51,697 nt of DNA from Halochromatium roseum (GCF_016653315.1 NZ_NHSH01000087.1:1-51697), one strand, 5' to 3'. Shown: positions 26,128-35,052, counted from the first letter of the stretch. The notes: generated by a model not told the origin, from the sequence alone. A program made the numbers and translations.

Positions 26128-27100
26128 ATGCGCCACCCCATCGACCCCAAAATCGACTGCGTCTTCAAGGCCCTGCTCGGTGCGGAATCCAATCGCGCGT
26201 TGCTGATCGGAGCTGCCCGCGCCCGTGAGCAGCGTCGAGATCCTCAACCCCTACAACGAGCGCGAATTCCTCGACGATAAGCTCAGCATCGTTGACGTCA
26301 AGGCCCGCGATGGCCAGGGTGGCTTGCACCAGATCGAGATCCAACTGCTGAGCTATCGCGATCTGCCGGCTCGTATCAGCTATGGGTGGGCCGACCTCTA
26401 CAGCTCGCAGCTCAGCAGTGGCGAGTCCTACAGCAAGCTCAAGCCCACCTATACCATCTGGCTGCTCGCCGAAGACCTGCTCCCCGACCGCGACGGTTAC
26501 CTACACGACTTCCGCCTGCGCGATGCCCAAGGTTGCAGTCTGATCGAGCACGGCGGCATCTGGCTCTTAGAGCTGAACAAATTCCACGCCGAGCGGGTCA
26601 ATACCGAGCAAGAGCGTTGGCTCAAATTCTTCAAAGAAGGCGCCCGCCTCGATAGCGATGCGCTCCCCGTTTGGATGCAGACCCCCGAGATGAGGCAAGC
26701 GATGAGCACCCTAGAACGCTTTTCCGAGAAAGACCGCGCCTACCATGCATACCAAGCACGGCAGAATTATCTACGCCAGCAGATGAGTATCCAGCAAGAG
26801 CTGGACGAGCGCCGGGCTGAGATCGAGGCCGAGCGCCAGGCGGCCGAGCGCGAGCGCCAGGCAGCCGAGCGCGAACGCCAGGCGACCGTGCAGGCACAAC
26901 AGACCGCTGAGCGCGAGCGTCAGGCGGCCGAGCGCGAGCGTCAGGCGGCCGAGCGCGAGCGCCAGGCGGCCGAGCAGGCGCGGATGGAGCTTGAGCAAGA
27001 GCGCGCAGACAAAGAGCAAGAACGGGCCGCCAAGGAAGTCGCTCTGGCCGAGCTTGAGCGTCTCAAGGCGCAACTGCGGCGTTCGGCGGACGAGCGGTGA
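26128..27100 (+). pseudogene. Rpn-family nuclease/transposase-like gene with internal deletion and frameshift
   Basis: The gene starts at ATG 26128 (MRHPIDPKIDCVFKALLG, then SNRALLI), the usual N-terminus of Rpn/PD-(D/E)XK 'recombination-promoting nuclease' proteins. Near 26208 a short piece (family HFLNAVLG region) is missing and the frame shifts. The bases GAGCTGCCCGCGCCCGTG there encode the expected ELPAPV in the new frame, which continues SSVEILNPYNEREFLDDKLSIVDVKARD and the nuclease strand HQIEIQLLSY. The C-terminal 110 residues are a charged coiled coil of (AERERQA) heptads encoded by 21-base repeats (about 26828-26978). A shortened protein from GTG 26225 is possible and would keep the D and E-x-Q residues. 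It is followed by a transketolase scrap. Confidence 0.72.
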
Positions 27101-27106
27101 CCTGAG

Positions 27107-27210
27107 TCTCCAAGGGCCATGTGGCAACAATCCTCTGGACGGCGCTGATCAAGCAGCATCGGATCTCAGGTCAGCAGATCGAGCGCGAGGCGCTGGCCGT
27201 CGCCGCCTGA
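27107..27210 (+). pseudogene. Collapsed second transketolase copy
   Basis: Two pieces of transketolase are joined in one open frame. 27107-27147 reads SKGHVATILWTAL and matches the SKGHAAPILWAAL of tal-tkt (24334-24374, about 36 of 41 bases identical). 27157-27210 reads QHRISGQQIEREALAVAA and stop, matching the tal-tkt C-terminus. Roughly 500 codons between them are absent. The junction lies near 27148-27158. This shows that a second transketolase-like sequence once followed the Rpn gene. Confidence 0.75.
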
Positions 27211-27217
27211 GTGCGGG
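27160..27217 (+). repeat. 58-base direct repeat of the tal-tkt 3' end
   Basis: This stretch matches 25947-26004 at 57 of 58 positions without gaps, covering the last 17 codons of tal-tkt, its stop and a few bases beyond. The pair brackets the Rpn pseudogene, 1213 bases apart, and could recombine to delete it. Confidence 0.9.
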
Positions 27218-27429
27218 TCTAGTGATCGCTGGCGTTCTCCGTTGGGCGTTATCAGCCAGACCGGGTTCATTTGCCGCTCTTGTCGGTTAGTCTGAGGGAT
27301 GCTGAGGCCAAGGGTGATGGGTCGAATCGGTTGGGTCCAGGGTTGGACCGAGAGTTGCTTGATCCGCAGCGGCACGGGGCTGAACGTCCCTGGGAATTCG
27401 ATTCGTCCGATGCTCGAGGAGTCAAGATT

Positions 27430-27711
27430 ATGAGAAAAACCGCATCCGCCGTGCGCGGCGCCAATGACGATCAGGCGACGGGCAGACAGCTGCAGACGGG
27501 ATCAAAGGCCAAGGTCGTTCAGCTCGATCAGTGCCGCGCGGAGCGACTCGACGAATCCGTCTCGGCCGTTCGCCATCGTCTCAGCGAGCTACAGCGCGCC
27601 CGTGTGCAGGCGGAGCTGAGCGCCGGACGACTGATGCGAGAGCTGGCCGCGCTGCAGCGCGAGCTCAGAGACTGCCGCGCGCGGATGATCCAAAGTGGCG
27701 TCATCGACTAG
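27430..27711 (+). CDS. Small coiled-coil protein, function unknown
   Basis: A 93-residue basic protein: a low-complexity start (MRKTASAVRGANDDQATG), then one long helix with coiled-coil heptads (AERLDESVSAVRHRLSELQRARVQAELSAG split around residues 40-85). GAGGAG at 27416-27421 is 8 bases before ATG 27430, which fixes the start even though the frame is open upstream. No family is recognised. The end of the gene (GACTAG, then GACTAC) again shows a near-duplication around the stop. Confidence 0.5.
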   Translation: MRKTASAVRGANDDQATGRQLQTGSKAKVVQLDQCRAERLDESVSAVRHRLSELQRARVQAELSAGRLMRELAALQRELRDCRARMIQSGVID

Positions 27712-27786
27712 GGTGGCGACTACGGCGGCTGGCCGATCCGACGAGCCGCCGCGACGCCCGAGTGGGCGGCGCCCACCTTGTCCAAC

Positions 27787-30258
27787 TTAACCTGCATGCT
27801 CGATCTCGGCGACGGCTTGCTTGACCGAGAGGAAGCTGTCCGGGTTGACCGAGATCGAATCGATTCCGGCGCGCACCAGGAAGGCGGCGAAGTCCGGGTG
27901 ATCGCTCGGCGCCTGGCCGCAGAGCCCGACCTTGCGCTCGCGCTCGTGGGCCTCGCCGATCACCGAGCTGATCATCTGGCGCACCGCATCGTTGCGCTCG
28001 TCGAACAGATGCGCTAGGCGGTCGGAGTCCCGATCGACCCCGAGCACGAGCTGAGTCAGGTCATTGCTGCCGATCGAGAAGCCATCGAAGCGGGCGGCGA
28101 AGTCGCGGGCTAAAATCACGTTCGCCGGGATCTCGCACATCACAGTGATCTCGAGTCCGCGCTCGCCGCGCTGCAAGCCTTCTTCGGCCATGACCTCGAG
28201 CACCCGGTCGGCTTCCAGCGGTGTGCGGCAGAAGGGGATCATCACCAGGATGTTGTCAAAGCCAAGCTCTTCGCGGGCCTTACGGATCGCCCGGCATTCC
28301 AGCGCGAAGCCCTCCCGGTACGCGTCGCTGTAATAGCGACTGGCGCCCCGCCAGCCGAGCATCGGATTGGCCTCGACCGGCTCGAAGGCGCGGCCGCCGA
28401 TCAGATCCGCATACTCGTTAGTCTTGAAGTCGCTCATGCGCACGATGACCGGCTGCGGATGACTGCCTGCCGCGATCCGGGCAATACCACGCGCCAGATG
28501 ATCGACGAAGTACGCCTGCGGGTCGTCCCAGCCAGCGGTCAGCGCGGCGATCTGCTTGTTCGCGTCCTCATCCTCCACCGCCTCCGGATGGATCAGCGCC
28601 ATCGGGTGGATCTTGATGTGCTGATTGACGATGAACTCCATCCGGGCCAGGCCGACGCCATCGCTCGGCAGCTGCCACCAGCGCAGCGCGGCCGCCGGGT
28701 TGGCCATGTTCAGCATGATCTTGGCGCCTGTCTTCGGGATGTCCTCGAGGCTGATCTCCTCGGCCTCGAACGGAATGCGCCCGGCATAGACGCGCCCGGT
28801 CTCGCCGCTGGCGCAGGACACCGTGACCTCGTCGCCGTCGGCGAGCCGTTCGGTGCCATGGCCGGTGCCGACGATCGCCGGCAGACCCAGCTCGCGGCTG
28901 ACGATGGCAGCATGCGAGGTGCGCCCGCCGTGGTCGGTGACGATGGCGGCGGCGCGGCGCATGATCGGCACCCAGTCCGGATCGGTCATCTCGGTGACCA
29001 GCACGCCGCCGTCCTCGAAGCGCTCGTTCTCGCCGGGGTCATCGAGCCGGAACACCTTGCCAGCGGCGATGGCGTCGCCAATTGCCGTGCCACTGACCAG
29101 CGGTTCGCCGGCCTCGTCGCGGCTGGCCTCGAGCCGATAGGTCTTGAGCAGGCCTTCGGTGCGCTGCGAGTGCACGGTCTCGGGTCGCGCCTGGACGATG
29201 AACAGCTCGCCGGTCTCGCCATCTTTGGCCCATTCCATGTCCATGGGTTTGCCATAGTGGTCCTCGATGGTCACCGCCCAGCGTGCCAGCGACAAGACCT
29301 CGTCGTCGCTCAGCACCAGTGCCCGCTGCTCGTCCTCGCTGGTCTCCACGAGCCGGGTCGGGTCTTCAGCGCTGGTGTCGGCCTGGGTGTCGGCGCTCAT
29401 GCCGGCCTGGCTGTCGGTCTGGGTATTGGCCTGGGTATTGGCCTGGCTATCGGCATAGACCATCTTCTGCGCCTTGCCACCCGGCTGGCGGGCGATGATT
29501 GGCCTCAGTGATGGATCATCCAAGAGCGGCTTGAAGACCAGGTATTCGTCTGGATCGACGATGCCCTGGACCACCGTCTCGCCGAGTCCCCAGGCGCCGT
29601 TGATCAGCACCGCCCGCGGGAAGCCGGTGTCGGTGTCGATGCTGAACATCACCCCGGAGCTGCCACTGTCGGCGCGCACCATCTGCTGCACCCCGACCGA
29701 GAGCGCCACCTGCAGCTGATCGAAGCCGTTGTCCTGGCGATACGAGATGGCGCGATCGGTGAACAGCGAGGCGAAGCAGCGCCGGATGGCATTGAGCAGG
29801 GCATCGGCGCCGCGGATGTTGAGGAAGGTCTCCTGTTGACCGGCGAAGCTGGCCTCGGGCAGATCCTCGGCGGTCGCGCTCGAGCGCACCGCGACATCGG
29901 GCTCATCGCGCCCGGTCTGCTCCGCCAGCGCCTGGTAAGCGTGACGAACGGCATCGGCCAAGGCCGCCGGGATCTCGGCGTCGAGGAAGAGGGCGCGGAT
30001 CTGCTCGCCGACTTCGCTGAGCGGGCGCTCACCCTGCTCAAAGGCTTGGGCCAGCTCGCGGATGCGCGGCTCCAGCGCGTTCTCGGCCAGGAATTGCCGA
30101 TAGGCCTGCGCGGTCGTCGCAAAACCGCCCGGCACGCGTACGCCTTCGGCGCCGAGATGGCGAATCATCTCGCCGAGCGAGGCGTTCTTGCCGCCCACAA
30201 GGGCGACATCATCGTTGCCGAGATCATCAAGCCAAGCGATCAGCCTGCCGTCGTTCAT
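27787..30258 (-). CDS. ppsA: Phosphoenolpyruvate synthase
   Basis: An 823-residue PEP synthase that makes PEP, AMP and phosphate from pyruvate and ATP. Present are the N-terminal ATP-grasp part (DVALVGGKNASLGEMIRHL, RSSATAEDLPEASFAGQQETFLN), the swivelling His domain with H449 (GGRTSHAAIVSREL), and the C-terminal TIM barrel (SIGSNDLTQLVLGVDRDS). The His is about 28 residues later than in E. coli because of a repetitive Gln/Thr/Asp/Ser insert (QANTQANTQTDSQAG..., about 29380-29460). The ATG at 30258 with GGAGA 7 bases upstream is used; the frame is open 17 codons further. With tal-tkt, pfkB and gap it points to control of gluconeogenic/glycolytic flux. Confidence 0.93.
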   Translation of the reverse strand: MNDGRLIAWLDDLGNDDVALVGGKNASLGEMIRHLGAEGVRVPGGFATTAQAYRQFLAENALEPRIRELAQAFEQGERPLSEVGEQIRALFLDAEIPAALADAVRHAYQALAEQTGRDEPDVAVRSSATAEDLPEASFAGQQETFLNIRGADALLNAIRRCFASLFTDRAISYRQDNGFDQLQVALSVGVQQMVRADSGSSGVMFSIDTDTGFPRAVLINGAWGLGETVVQGIVDPDEYLVFKPLLDDPSLRPIIARQPGGKAQKMVYADSQANTQANTQTDSQAGMSADTQADTSAEDPTRLVETSEDEQRALVLSDDEVLSLARWAVTIEDHYGKPMDMEWAKDGETGELFIVQARPETVHSQRTEGLLKTYRLEASRDEAGEPLVSGTAIGDAIAAGKVFRLDDPGENERFEDGGVLVTEMTDPDWVPIMRRAAAIVTDHGGRTSHAAIVSRELGLPAIVGTGHGTERLADGDEVTVSCASGETGRVYAGRIPFEAEEISLEDIPKTGAKIMLNMANPAAALRWWQLPSDGVGLARMEFIVNQHIKIHPMALIHPEAVEDEDANKQIAALTAGWDDPQAYFVDHLARGIARIAAGSHPQPVIVRMSDFKTNEYADLIGGRAFEPVEANPMLGWRGASRYYSDAYREGFALECRAIRKAREELGFDNILVMIPFCRTPLEADRVLEVMAEEGLQRGERGLEITVMCEIPANVILARDFAARFDGFSIGSNDLTQLVLGVDRDSDRLAHLFDERNDAVRQMISSVIGEAHERERKVGLCGQAPSDHPDFAAFLVRAGIDSISVNPDSFLSVKQAVAEIEHAG

Positions 30259-30836
30259 TAGGGTCTCCAGCCGAAGGTGGCCGTTATCTTGCTTGCCCAA
30301 CACCGCCACCCTGAAGGCCGCAACGCGGCTTCTCTTTAAGGGGTTTAGTCACGGGCGCACAAACGGGGTGAATCAAGGGTTTGCCCAATCGCAAGCAGCT
30401 CTTGTGCCAACGGTTGAGCCGTGCGATGCCAAGGTGATGCGGCCACAGGCAAGCCCGGCAACCGACCCGTCGCTGGTCCCTTCGGTGTTGGTCTGCTCAA
30501 ACGGTGGGGAATCGCGTTGTGGAAATACACCAGGCGCGGGGGATATCGCCCTCAACACATGAAGACCGAGCGAGATGACCATCCGAGGTGATCATCTGAG
30601 ATGATCATCAAGGTGCCGCGATGACGATCGAGAACAGAGCACGATCTTCTTGGCGCAGGCTCAGTGCATGCTGGCCTAGGCGACAACGCGGAAACGTGGT
30701 GTTTTTCCTGGATTGATGTTGAAATTAATGCTCGCTTGCGGCTCAATCCACGGGCACCTTTGCTGATCCTCAACACGATGATTGTCAATCAGCCAGCGAG
30801 GCGCTGCTGGCTCGTCATTAGATCAGGAGCCTCTGC
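30259..30836. promoter_or_regulatory. Divergent ppsA / KaiC control region
   Basis: A 578-base non-coding region between divergent genes, the longest promoter-like region of the left half. It is more AT-rich near 30700-30790. It contains the three 13-base direct repeats described separately. No gene-like frame was found; short frames lack ribosome sites and coding character. Specific promoter hexamers cannot be assigned with confidence. Confidence 0.4.
30574..30612. promoter_or_regulatory. Three 13-base palindromic iterons (possible operator)
   Basis: GATGACCATCCGA, GGTGATCATCTGA and GATGATCATCAAG follow one another exactly every 13 bases. Each contains the near-palindrome GATGATCATC, so a dimeric regulator could bind side by side. 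They lie about 225 bases before the KaiC start and 315 before ppsA. Confidence 0.5.
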
Positions 30837-32297
30837 ATGTCGACGTCAAACGCGTTGATCTCTTCCGGTGTTCCTGGGCTGGATGATGTCCTGAAGGGCG
30901 GACTCCGGCCGGGCCATCTCTACTTCGTCGAGGGCAACCCGGGTACTGGCAAGACCACCTTCGGACTCCAGTTCTTGCTCGAGGGTGTGCGCCGCGGCGA
31001 GCGTTGCCTGCTGATCACCCTCGCCGAGAGTCCGGCTGAGGTTGCCGTGATCGCCGATTCGCACGGTTGGTCGATCGATGGCCTGCAGATGCGCGACCTG
31101 ATCAGCTCGGACGAGATCCATAGCACGGCGCTGTTCGATCTCACGGAGATCGCGCTCGATGACCGAGTTCAGGCGGCGCTTGCGGAGATGGATGATCTGA
31201 AACCGCAGCGCCTCGTCCTCGACACCCTGGCCGCCTTGCGGATCTACAGCGATCAGTCTTCGTTTTTTCGGCGCCACGTCGAGCTCTTCCGCAGCAAGGC
31301 CGACGAGCTTGGTACCACCCTGCTGGTCACCGATGAGGCGAGTGGACCGGTGGAACTGCACCCGCGCAGTCTGGCCTGGGGCATCATCCGCATGGAGCAG
31401 CGGGTCAATGACTACGGACCGGGTCGGCGTTGGCTCTGGCTGCCGAAACTGCGCGGCCAGCCCTATGTCGGCGGCTTTCATGATCTGCGCATCGAGACCG
31501 GTGGGCTGAGCGTCTTTCCGCGGCTTGAGCCGGGTCGAGCGTCGGCGCCAGCGCGCGACGGACTCATCTCGAGCGGCAGCGAACCCCTTGATGCGCTGCT
31601 CGGCGGTGGACTCGAGCGCGGCACCAGCGTCGGCATCATCGGCCCGCCCGGCTGTGGCAAATCGACCTTAGTCAGCAGCTTCGCCATGGCCGCAGCGGAG
31701 CGCGGCGAGCGGGTTGCGCTCTATGCCTTCGATGAGTCCTTGACCACCTTCCGCAAGCGTGCCCTCAGCCAGGGACTCGCGATCGACTCGGCGCTGGACT
31801 CGGAGCTGCTGAAGCTGCGCCAAATCGACCCTGGCCAGGTCGCGCCAGGGGAGCTTGCGCATGAGCTTGCCGGTGAGGTCGACTGTCACAAGACCCAGAT
31901 CATCATTATCGACAGCCTCAACGGCTATCTGCAGGCGATGCCGAATGACCCCTCGATCAACCTGCAGGTGCATGACCTGCTGAGCTACCTGAGCGCCCAG
32001 GGCGCGTTGACCTTGGTCACGCTGGCGCAACCGAGCCCACTGAACCGGCAAGAAGGCCTCGCCGTCGATCTGAGCTATCTGACCGATACTGTCATCGCCC
32101 AGCGCTACTTCGAGGCCGGCGGGGCGATTCGCTACGCGCTCTCGGTGATGAAGAAGCGCTATGGCGATCACGAGCGCACCATCCGCGAGTACAAGATCGG
32201 CACCGGTGGGGTCATCGTCGGCGAGCCGCTGAGCGAATTCCGCGGTGTGCTCACGGGCCTGCCTGAGTATCTCGGTAAGGACAAGCCGCTGCTCTGA
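30837..32297 (+). CDS. Two-domain KaiC-like RecA-family ATPase
   Basis: A 486-residue KaiC-type protein with tandem RecA domains. Domain I has Walker A GNPGTGKTT (residues 33-41), the acidic pair region LITLAES and Walker B RLVLDTLAAL. Domain II has GPPGCGKST (269-277), LYAFDES and Walker B IIIIDSLNG. This is the layout of circadian KaiC and of the non-clock KaiC-like regulators found beside kinases. No KaiA or KaiB is present. AGGAG at 30825-30829 supports ATG 30837. The hybrid kinase starts 3 bases after the stop, so the pair is an operon. A role in energy- or time-dependent signalling is inferred from the pairing. Confidence 0.9.
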   Translation: MSTSNALISSGVPGLDDVLKGGLRPGHLYFVEGNPGTGKTTFGLQFLLEGVRRGERCLLITLAESPAEVAVIADSHGWSIDGLQMRDLISSDEIHSTALFDLTEIALDDRVQAALAEMDDLKPQRLVLDTLAALRIYSDQSSFFRRHVELFRSKADELGTTLLVTDEASGPVELHPRSLAWGIIRMEQRVNDYGPGRRWLWLPKLRGQPYVGGFHDLRIETGGLSVFPRLEPGRASAPARDGLISSGSEPLDALLGGGLERGTSVGIIGPPGCGKSTLVSSFAMAAAERGERVALYAFDESLTTFRKRALSQGLAIDSALDSELLKLRQIDPGQVAPGELAHELAGEVDCHKTQIIIIDSLNGYLQAMPNDPSINLQVHDLLSYLSAQGALTLVTLAQPSPLNRQEGLAVDLSYLTDTVIAQRYFEAGGAIRYALSVMKKRYGDHERTIREYKIGTGGVIVGEPLSEFRGVLTGLPEYLGKDKPLL

Positions 32298-32300
32298 GTC

Positions 32301-33968
32301 ATGCGCGTGGCTGATCACATCCCCAACGGTACCGAGCGCATCCTGATCTTGGCACCCAGCCCGAATGATGCCTCGCTCTGTGAGCGTTTCCTCCGCCAGG
32401 CGCGGCTGCAGCCTTATCTCTGTGCCGATACCGCCGCCCTGTGCTCGGCACTGTCGGCGTCTGCCGCGGCCCTGGTGGTCGCAGGTGAGGCGTTGCGCGG
32501 TGATGCCGGTGTCTGCATCCGGGAGCGGTTCGCGCAGCAGCAAGAGTGGTCGTCGCTGCCGCTGATCGTGCTCACCCGGCGGCTCGCCAAGGCCAGTCTC
32601 GAGGCCTTGGACGACTATGACATCTACGGTCATGTGCGGCTGATCGAGCGGCCTGTGAACAGCACCGTCTTTGTCAATGCGGTCAAGATGGCCCTGCGCG
32701 AGCGGCACCAGCAATACCGGATTCGGGATCTGCTCAACGAGCGTGCTGAGCATGTGGCCCAGCGCGATGAGTTCCTAGCCACGCTGGGCCATGAGCTGCG
32801 CAACCCGCTCGCGGCGATCATGACCTGTGGCGAGGTCTTGGATTCGCTGCGGTGCGAGGTGCCGCAGGCGGCCCGTTGCCTCGATGTGATCGCCACCCAA
32901 ACGACGCAGATCAAGCGCCTGCTCGACGACCTCTCCGATATCTCGCGCATCGCCCGCCGCAAGCTCAGCCTGCAGTGCGAGCCGCTGGATTTGAGTACCA
33001 CGTTGCAGGACGTCGTGGTCCAGGTCCAATCGACGCTCGAGGCCAACAGCCAACGCCTCGCGCTCGACATCAGCGATGAGCCCATGCCGCTGCTGGCCGA
33101 CGCCACCCGGCTGCGTCAGATCTTCGCCAACCTGCTGGTCAATGCCAGCCGTTATTCGCCGGCGGACAGCGAGATTCGGCTCAGCGCCCGCGCGCACCAT
33201 GGCTTGGCCGAGGTCGGCATCCGCGATCAGGGCGTCGGCATGAGCGCCGAGACCCAAGCGCGCATCTTCGAGCCCTTCTTTCAGGCCCCGCAGCGTGACG
33301 GCGAGCCGCAGACCTCGCGCTCCGGGTTGGGGGTGGGGCTCACCCTGGCGCGCTCGCTGGTCGAGATGCATGCCGGCTCGATCCACGCCGAGAGCGACGG
33401 GCCTGGCCAAGGCAGTCAATTCCGGGTGCTGCTGCCGCTGCAGACAGCACCGTCGACCGTGGCCGGGGCTGATCGCTCCCTGCAAACGCAGCAAGGGCCA
33501 GGACAGCAAGGGGCAGGACAGCAAGAGCCAAGGCAGCAAGGGCCAGGACAGCAAGGGGCAGGGCAGCAAGCACCGACACAGCAAGCTCCGGCGCACAGCG
33601 CTCCGGACCCGTCGCAGCGCATCCTGTTGATCGAGGACAATCTGGACTTCGGCAACGGTCTAAAGCGGCTGCTGGAGCAGCGTGGGCATGATGTGGTGCT
33701 CGCGCGCGACGGCCCCGGTGGCCTCAGCGCGGCCGAATCCCATCGGCCCGACGTGGTGGTGCTCGACATCGGTCTGCCGGGTCTCGACGGCTACGAGGTG
33801 GCGACGCGACTGCGCAGGCTCAGGGGCTTCGCCGACTTGCGGGTGATTGCGGTGACCGGCTTCGGCCGGGAGCTGGACCGCCGCCGCTCCCGCTGCGCCG
33901 GCATCGACCGCCACCTAGTCAAGCCGGTCGCAATGCCGGAGCTCGAAGCCGCCATCGCCGGGCGCTAA
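32301..33968 (+). CDS. Hybrid sensor histidine kinase / response regulator, partner of the KaiC-like protein
   Basis: A 555-residue soluble hybrid kinase. Residues about 1-125 resemble a receiver fold without a phosphoacceptor Asp (ILILAPSPNDASLCERFL, LPLIVLTRRL). Then comes a HisKA domain with H164 (LGHELRNPLAAI), an ATPase domain (N box ANLLVNASRYS, IRDQGVGMS, GLGVGLTLA) and a C-terminal receiver with D489 (VVLDIGLPGLDG) and K in HLVKPVA. Kinase and receiver are joined by seven 15-base repeats encoding QQG(P/A)G-type pentapeptides (33489-33593). No membrane helix is present, so the signal is cytoplasmic, probably the KaiC-like protein encoded 3 bases upstream. No DNA-binding output domain is present. 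Confidence 0.9.
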   Translation: MRVADHIPNGTERILILAPSPNDASLCERFLRQARLQPYLCADTAALCSALSASAAALVVAGEALRGDAGVCIRERFAQQQEWSSLPLIVLTRRLAKASLEALDDYDIYGHVRLIERPVNSTVFVNAVKMALRERHQQYRIRDLLNERAEHVAQRDEFLATLGHELRNPLAAIMTCGEVLDSLRCEVPQAARCLDVIATQTTQIKRLLDDLSDISRIARRKLSLQCEPLDLSTTLQDVVVQVQSTLEANSQRLALDISDEPMPLLADATRLRQIFANLLVNASRYSPADSEIRLSARAHHGLAEVGIRDQGVGMSAETQARIFEPFFQAPQRDGEPQTSRSGLGVGLTLARSLVEMHAGSIHAESDGPGQGSQFRVLLPLQTAPSTVAGADRSLQTQQGPGQQGAGQQEPRQQGPGQQGAGQQAPTQQAPAHSAPDPSQRILLIEDNLDFGNGLKRLLEQRGHDVVLARDGPGGLSAAESHRPDVVVLDIGLPGLDGYEVATRLRRLRGFADLRVIAVTGFGRELDRRRSRCAGIDRHLVKPVAMPELEAAIAGR

Positions 33969-34005
33969 AGCGGTAACGCACTAATGCGGTAACGCGCTAA
34001 TCGCC
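33962..34005 (+). repeat. 16-base near-tandem repeat at the hybrid kinase stop codon
   Basis: GCGCTAAAGCGGTAAC, GCACTAATGCGGTAAC and GCGCTAATCGCC follow one another from the last codons of the kinase gene. Each carries a TAA in the position of the true stop (33966-33968). Confidence 0.6.
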
Positions 34006-34051
34006 GGGCTGCCGATCACGGCCTGACTGCGACGTCTTGCCTCGTGGCTGC

Positions 34052-34115
34052 CCATTTTCTACTTCCCGATAATCGCCCACCATGGGCACTCAAATCGGGA
34101 AGAAGTTGATGGACA
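34052..34115 (+). repeat. 64-base dispersed inverted-repeat element, copy 1
   Basis: This block matches the reverse complement of 41109-41172 at 53 of 64 positions with no gap. The outer arms are conserved (positions 1-19 and 38-64) and the centre varies. The inner arms CTTCCCGAT and ATCGGGAAG form a perfect 9-base stem. It lies between the convergent kinase and VIT genes. REP- or MITE-like; not recognised as a named family. Confidence 0.7.
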
Positions 34116-34142
34116 GTTTCCTAGCGATCGCGCTGTCCATCA
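34107..34142. terminator. Hairpin at the VIT gene end (possible terminator)
   Basis: TGATGGACAG (34107-34116) and CTGTCCATCA (34133-34142) are perfect inverted copies around a 16-base loop. The right arm includes the stop codon of the VIT gene (34140-34142). There is no U-run, so rho-independent termination is not proven. Confidence 0.4.
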
Positions 34143-34922
34143 GGCGACCGCGCCCGTTCCGAGCCAGGTCCGCAGCAGGGTGCCCGCTCCGTAGGCCAGC
34201 ACCGCGGCACCGCCGCCGGTGAGTAGGGTCTCGAGACCGGAGCGGAACCGGGACTGATCCAACGCCCAGCCTTTGGTGATGCCGACGCCCAGGAACGCCA
34301 GCGAGGTTGCGGCGATGCTGGCGATGAAGGCCTGGTCGAGGCTGAGGACGGGTATCGCGAACGGGATCAGCGGGATCGCGCCGACCAGCACGAACGCGGC
34401 AAAGGTCGCCGCACCCGACTGCAACGGCTGGCCGGTGTCGCCTGGCTGCAGCCCGAACTCCTCTTGGGTGATGGTCTTGGCCCAGAGCTCGGGGTCGGCG
34501 GCGATGGTCTCGACGATGCGATCCAGCGTCTCGCCCTCAAAGCCTTTAGCGGCGAAGACCTCGCGCAGCTCCAAGCATTGATGCTGGGGGATCTCCTCGA
34601 TGTGCCGCAACTCCTCACGATGGGCCTGATCGGCGGCCTGGGCATCGCTCTTGGTGCTGAGATAGTTGCTCACCGCCATGCTGAAGCCATCGGCGAGCAG
34701 GCTGGCGACGCCCAGGATGATGACCACCAGGCTCGAGAAGCCGCCGCCGACGGCGCCGGCGACGACCGCAAAGCTGGTGATGCCGCCGTCGATGGCACCC
34801 AGCACGGCGTCGCCGAGGTGCCCGCCACCGCCCTCAGATGCGAGTCGCGCGCGAACCTCGTCCGCATGGTGTGCGCGGGCCAGGTGTAAGCGTGAGCGTT
34901 GTCGAGGCTGTTTTGCGGGCAT
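34140..34922 (-). CDS. VIT/CCC1-family transporter (iron/manganese type)
   Basis: A 260-residue membrane protein of the VIT1/CCC1 family, which moves Fe2+ or Mn2+. The first helix carries LGDAVLGAIDGGITSFAVVAG, the second VVIILGVASLLADGFSMAVSNYLS with the family D-G-x-S-M. A cytoplasmic helical part follows (KSDAQAADQAHREELRHIEE...), then three more helices. These are the features of the bacterial and plant family. GGAG lies 11 bases before ATG 34922. It has its own promoter region on the side of the P-type ATPase. Metal preference cannot be told from sequence. Confidence 0.88.
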   Translation of the reverse strand: MPAKQPRQRSRLHLARAHHADEVRARLASEGGGGHLGDAVLGAIDGGITSFAVVAGAVGGGFSSLVVIILGVASLLADGFSMAVSNYLSTKSDAQAADQAHREELRHIEEIPQHQCLELREVFAAKGFEGETLDRIVETIAADPELWAKTITQEEFGLQPGDTGQPLQSGAATFAAFVLVGAIPLIPFAIPVLSLDQAFIASIAATSLAFLGVGITKGWALDQSRFRSGLETLLTGGGAAVLAYGAGTLLRTWLGTGAVA

Positions 34923-35052
34923 CGTGCGATGTGCTCCTTGTTGGCAGAGGTTGCAGACCTGTTGCAGGGGGCCAGCTCAGGAAGGGCTTGGCTGGCCTGT
35001 GGGTGCTCCAGCTATGCTTGCACCGTTCCTGATTGCGACTGGTGCACTGGTG

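Noticed and set aside
30574-30612. Iterons considered as a replication origin
   Set aside because: Only three 13-base units, no DnaA boxes or Rep gene nearby and no AT-rich melting region directly beside them; an operator is more likely.
33489-33593. Seven regular 15-base repeats that look like a small repeat array
   Set aside because: Not a CRISPR: there are no spacers and the units are in-frame codons of the kinase linker.
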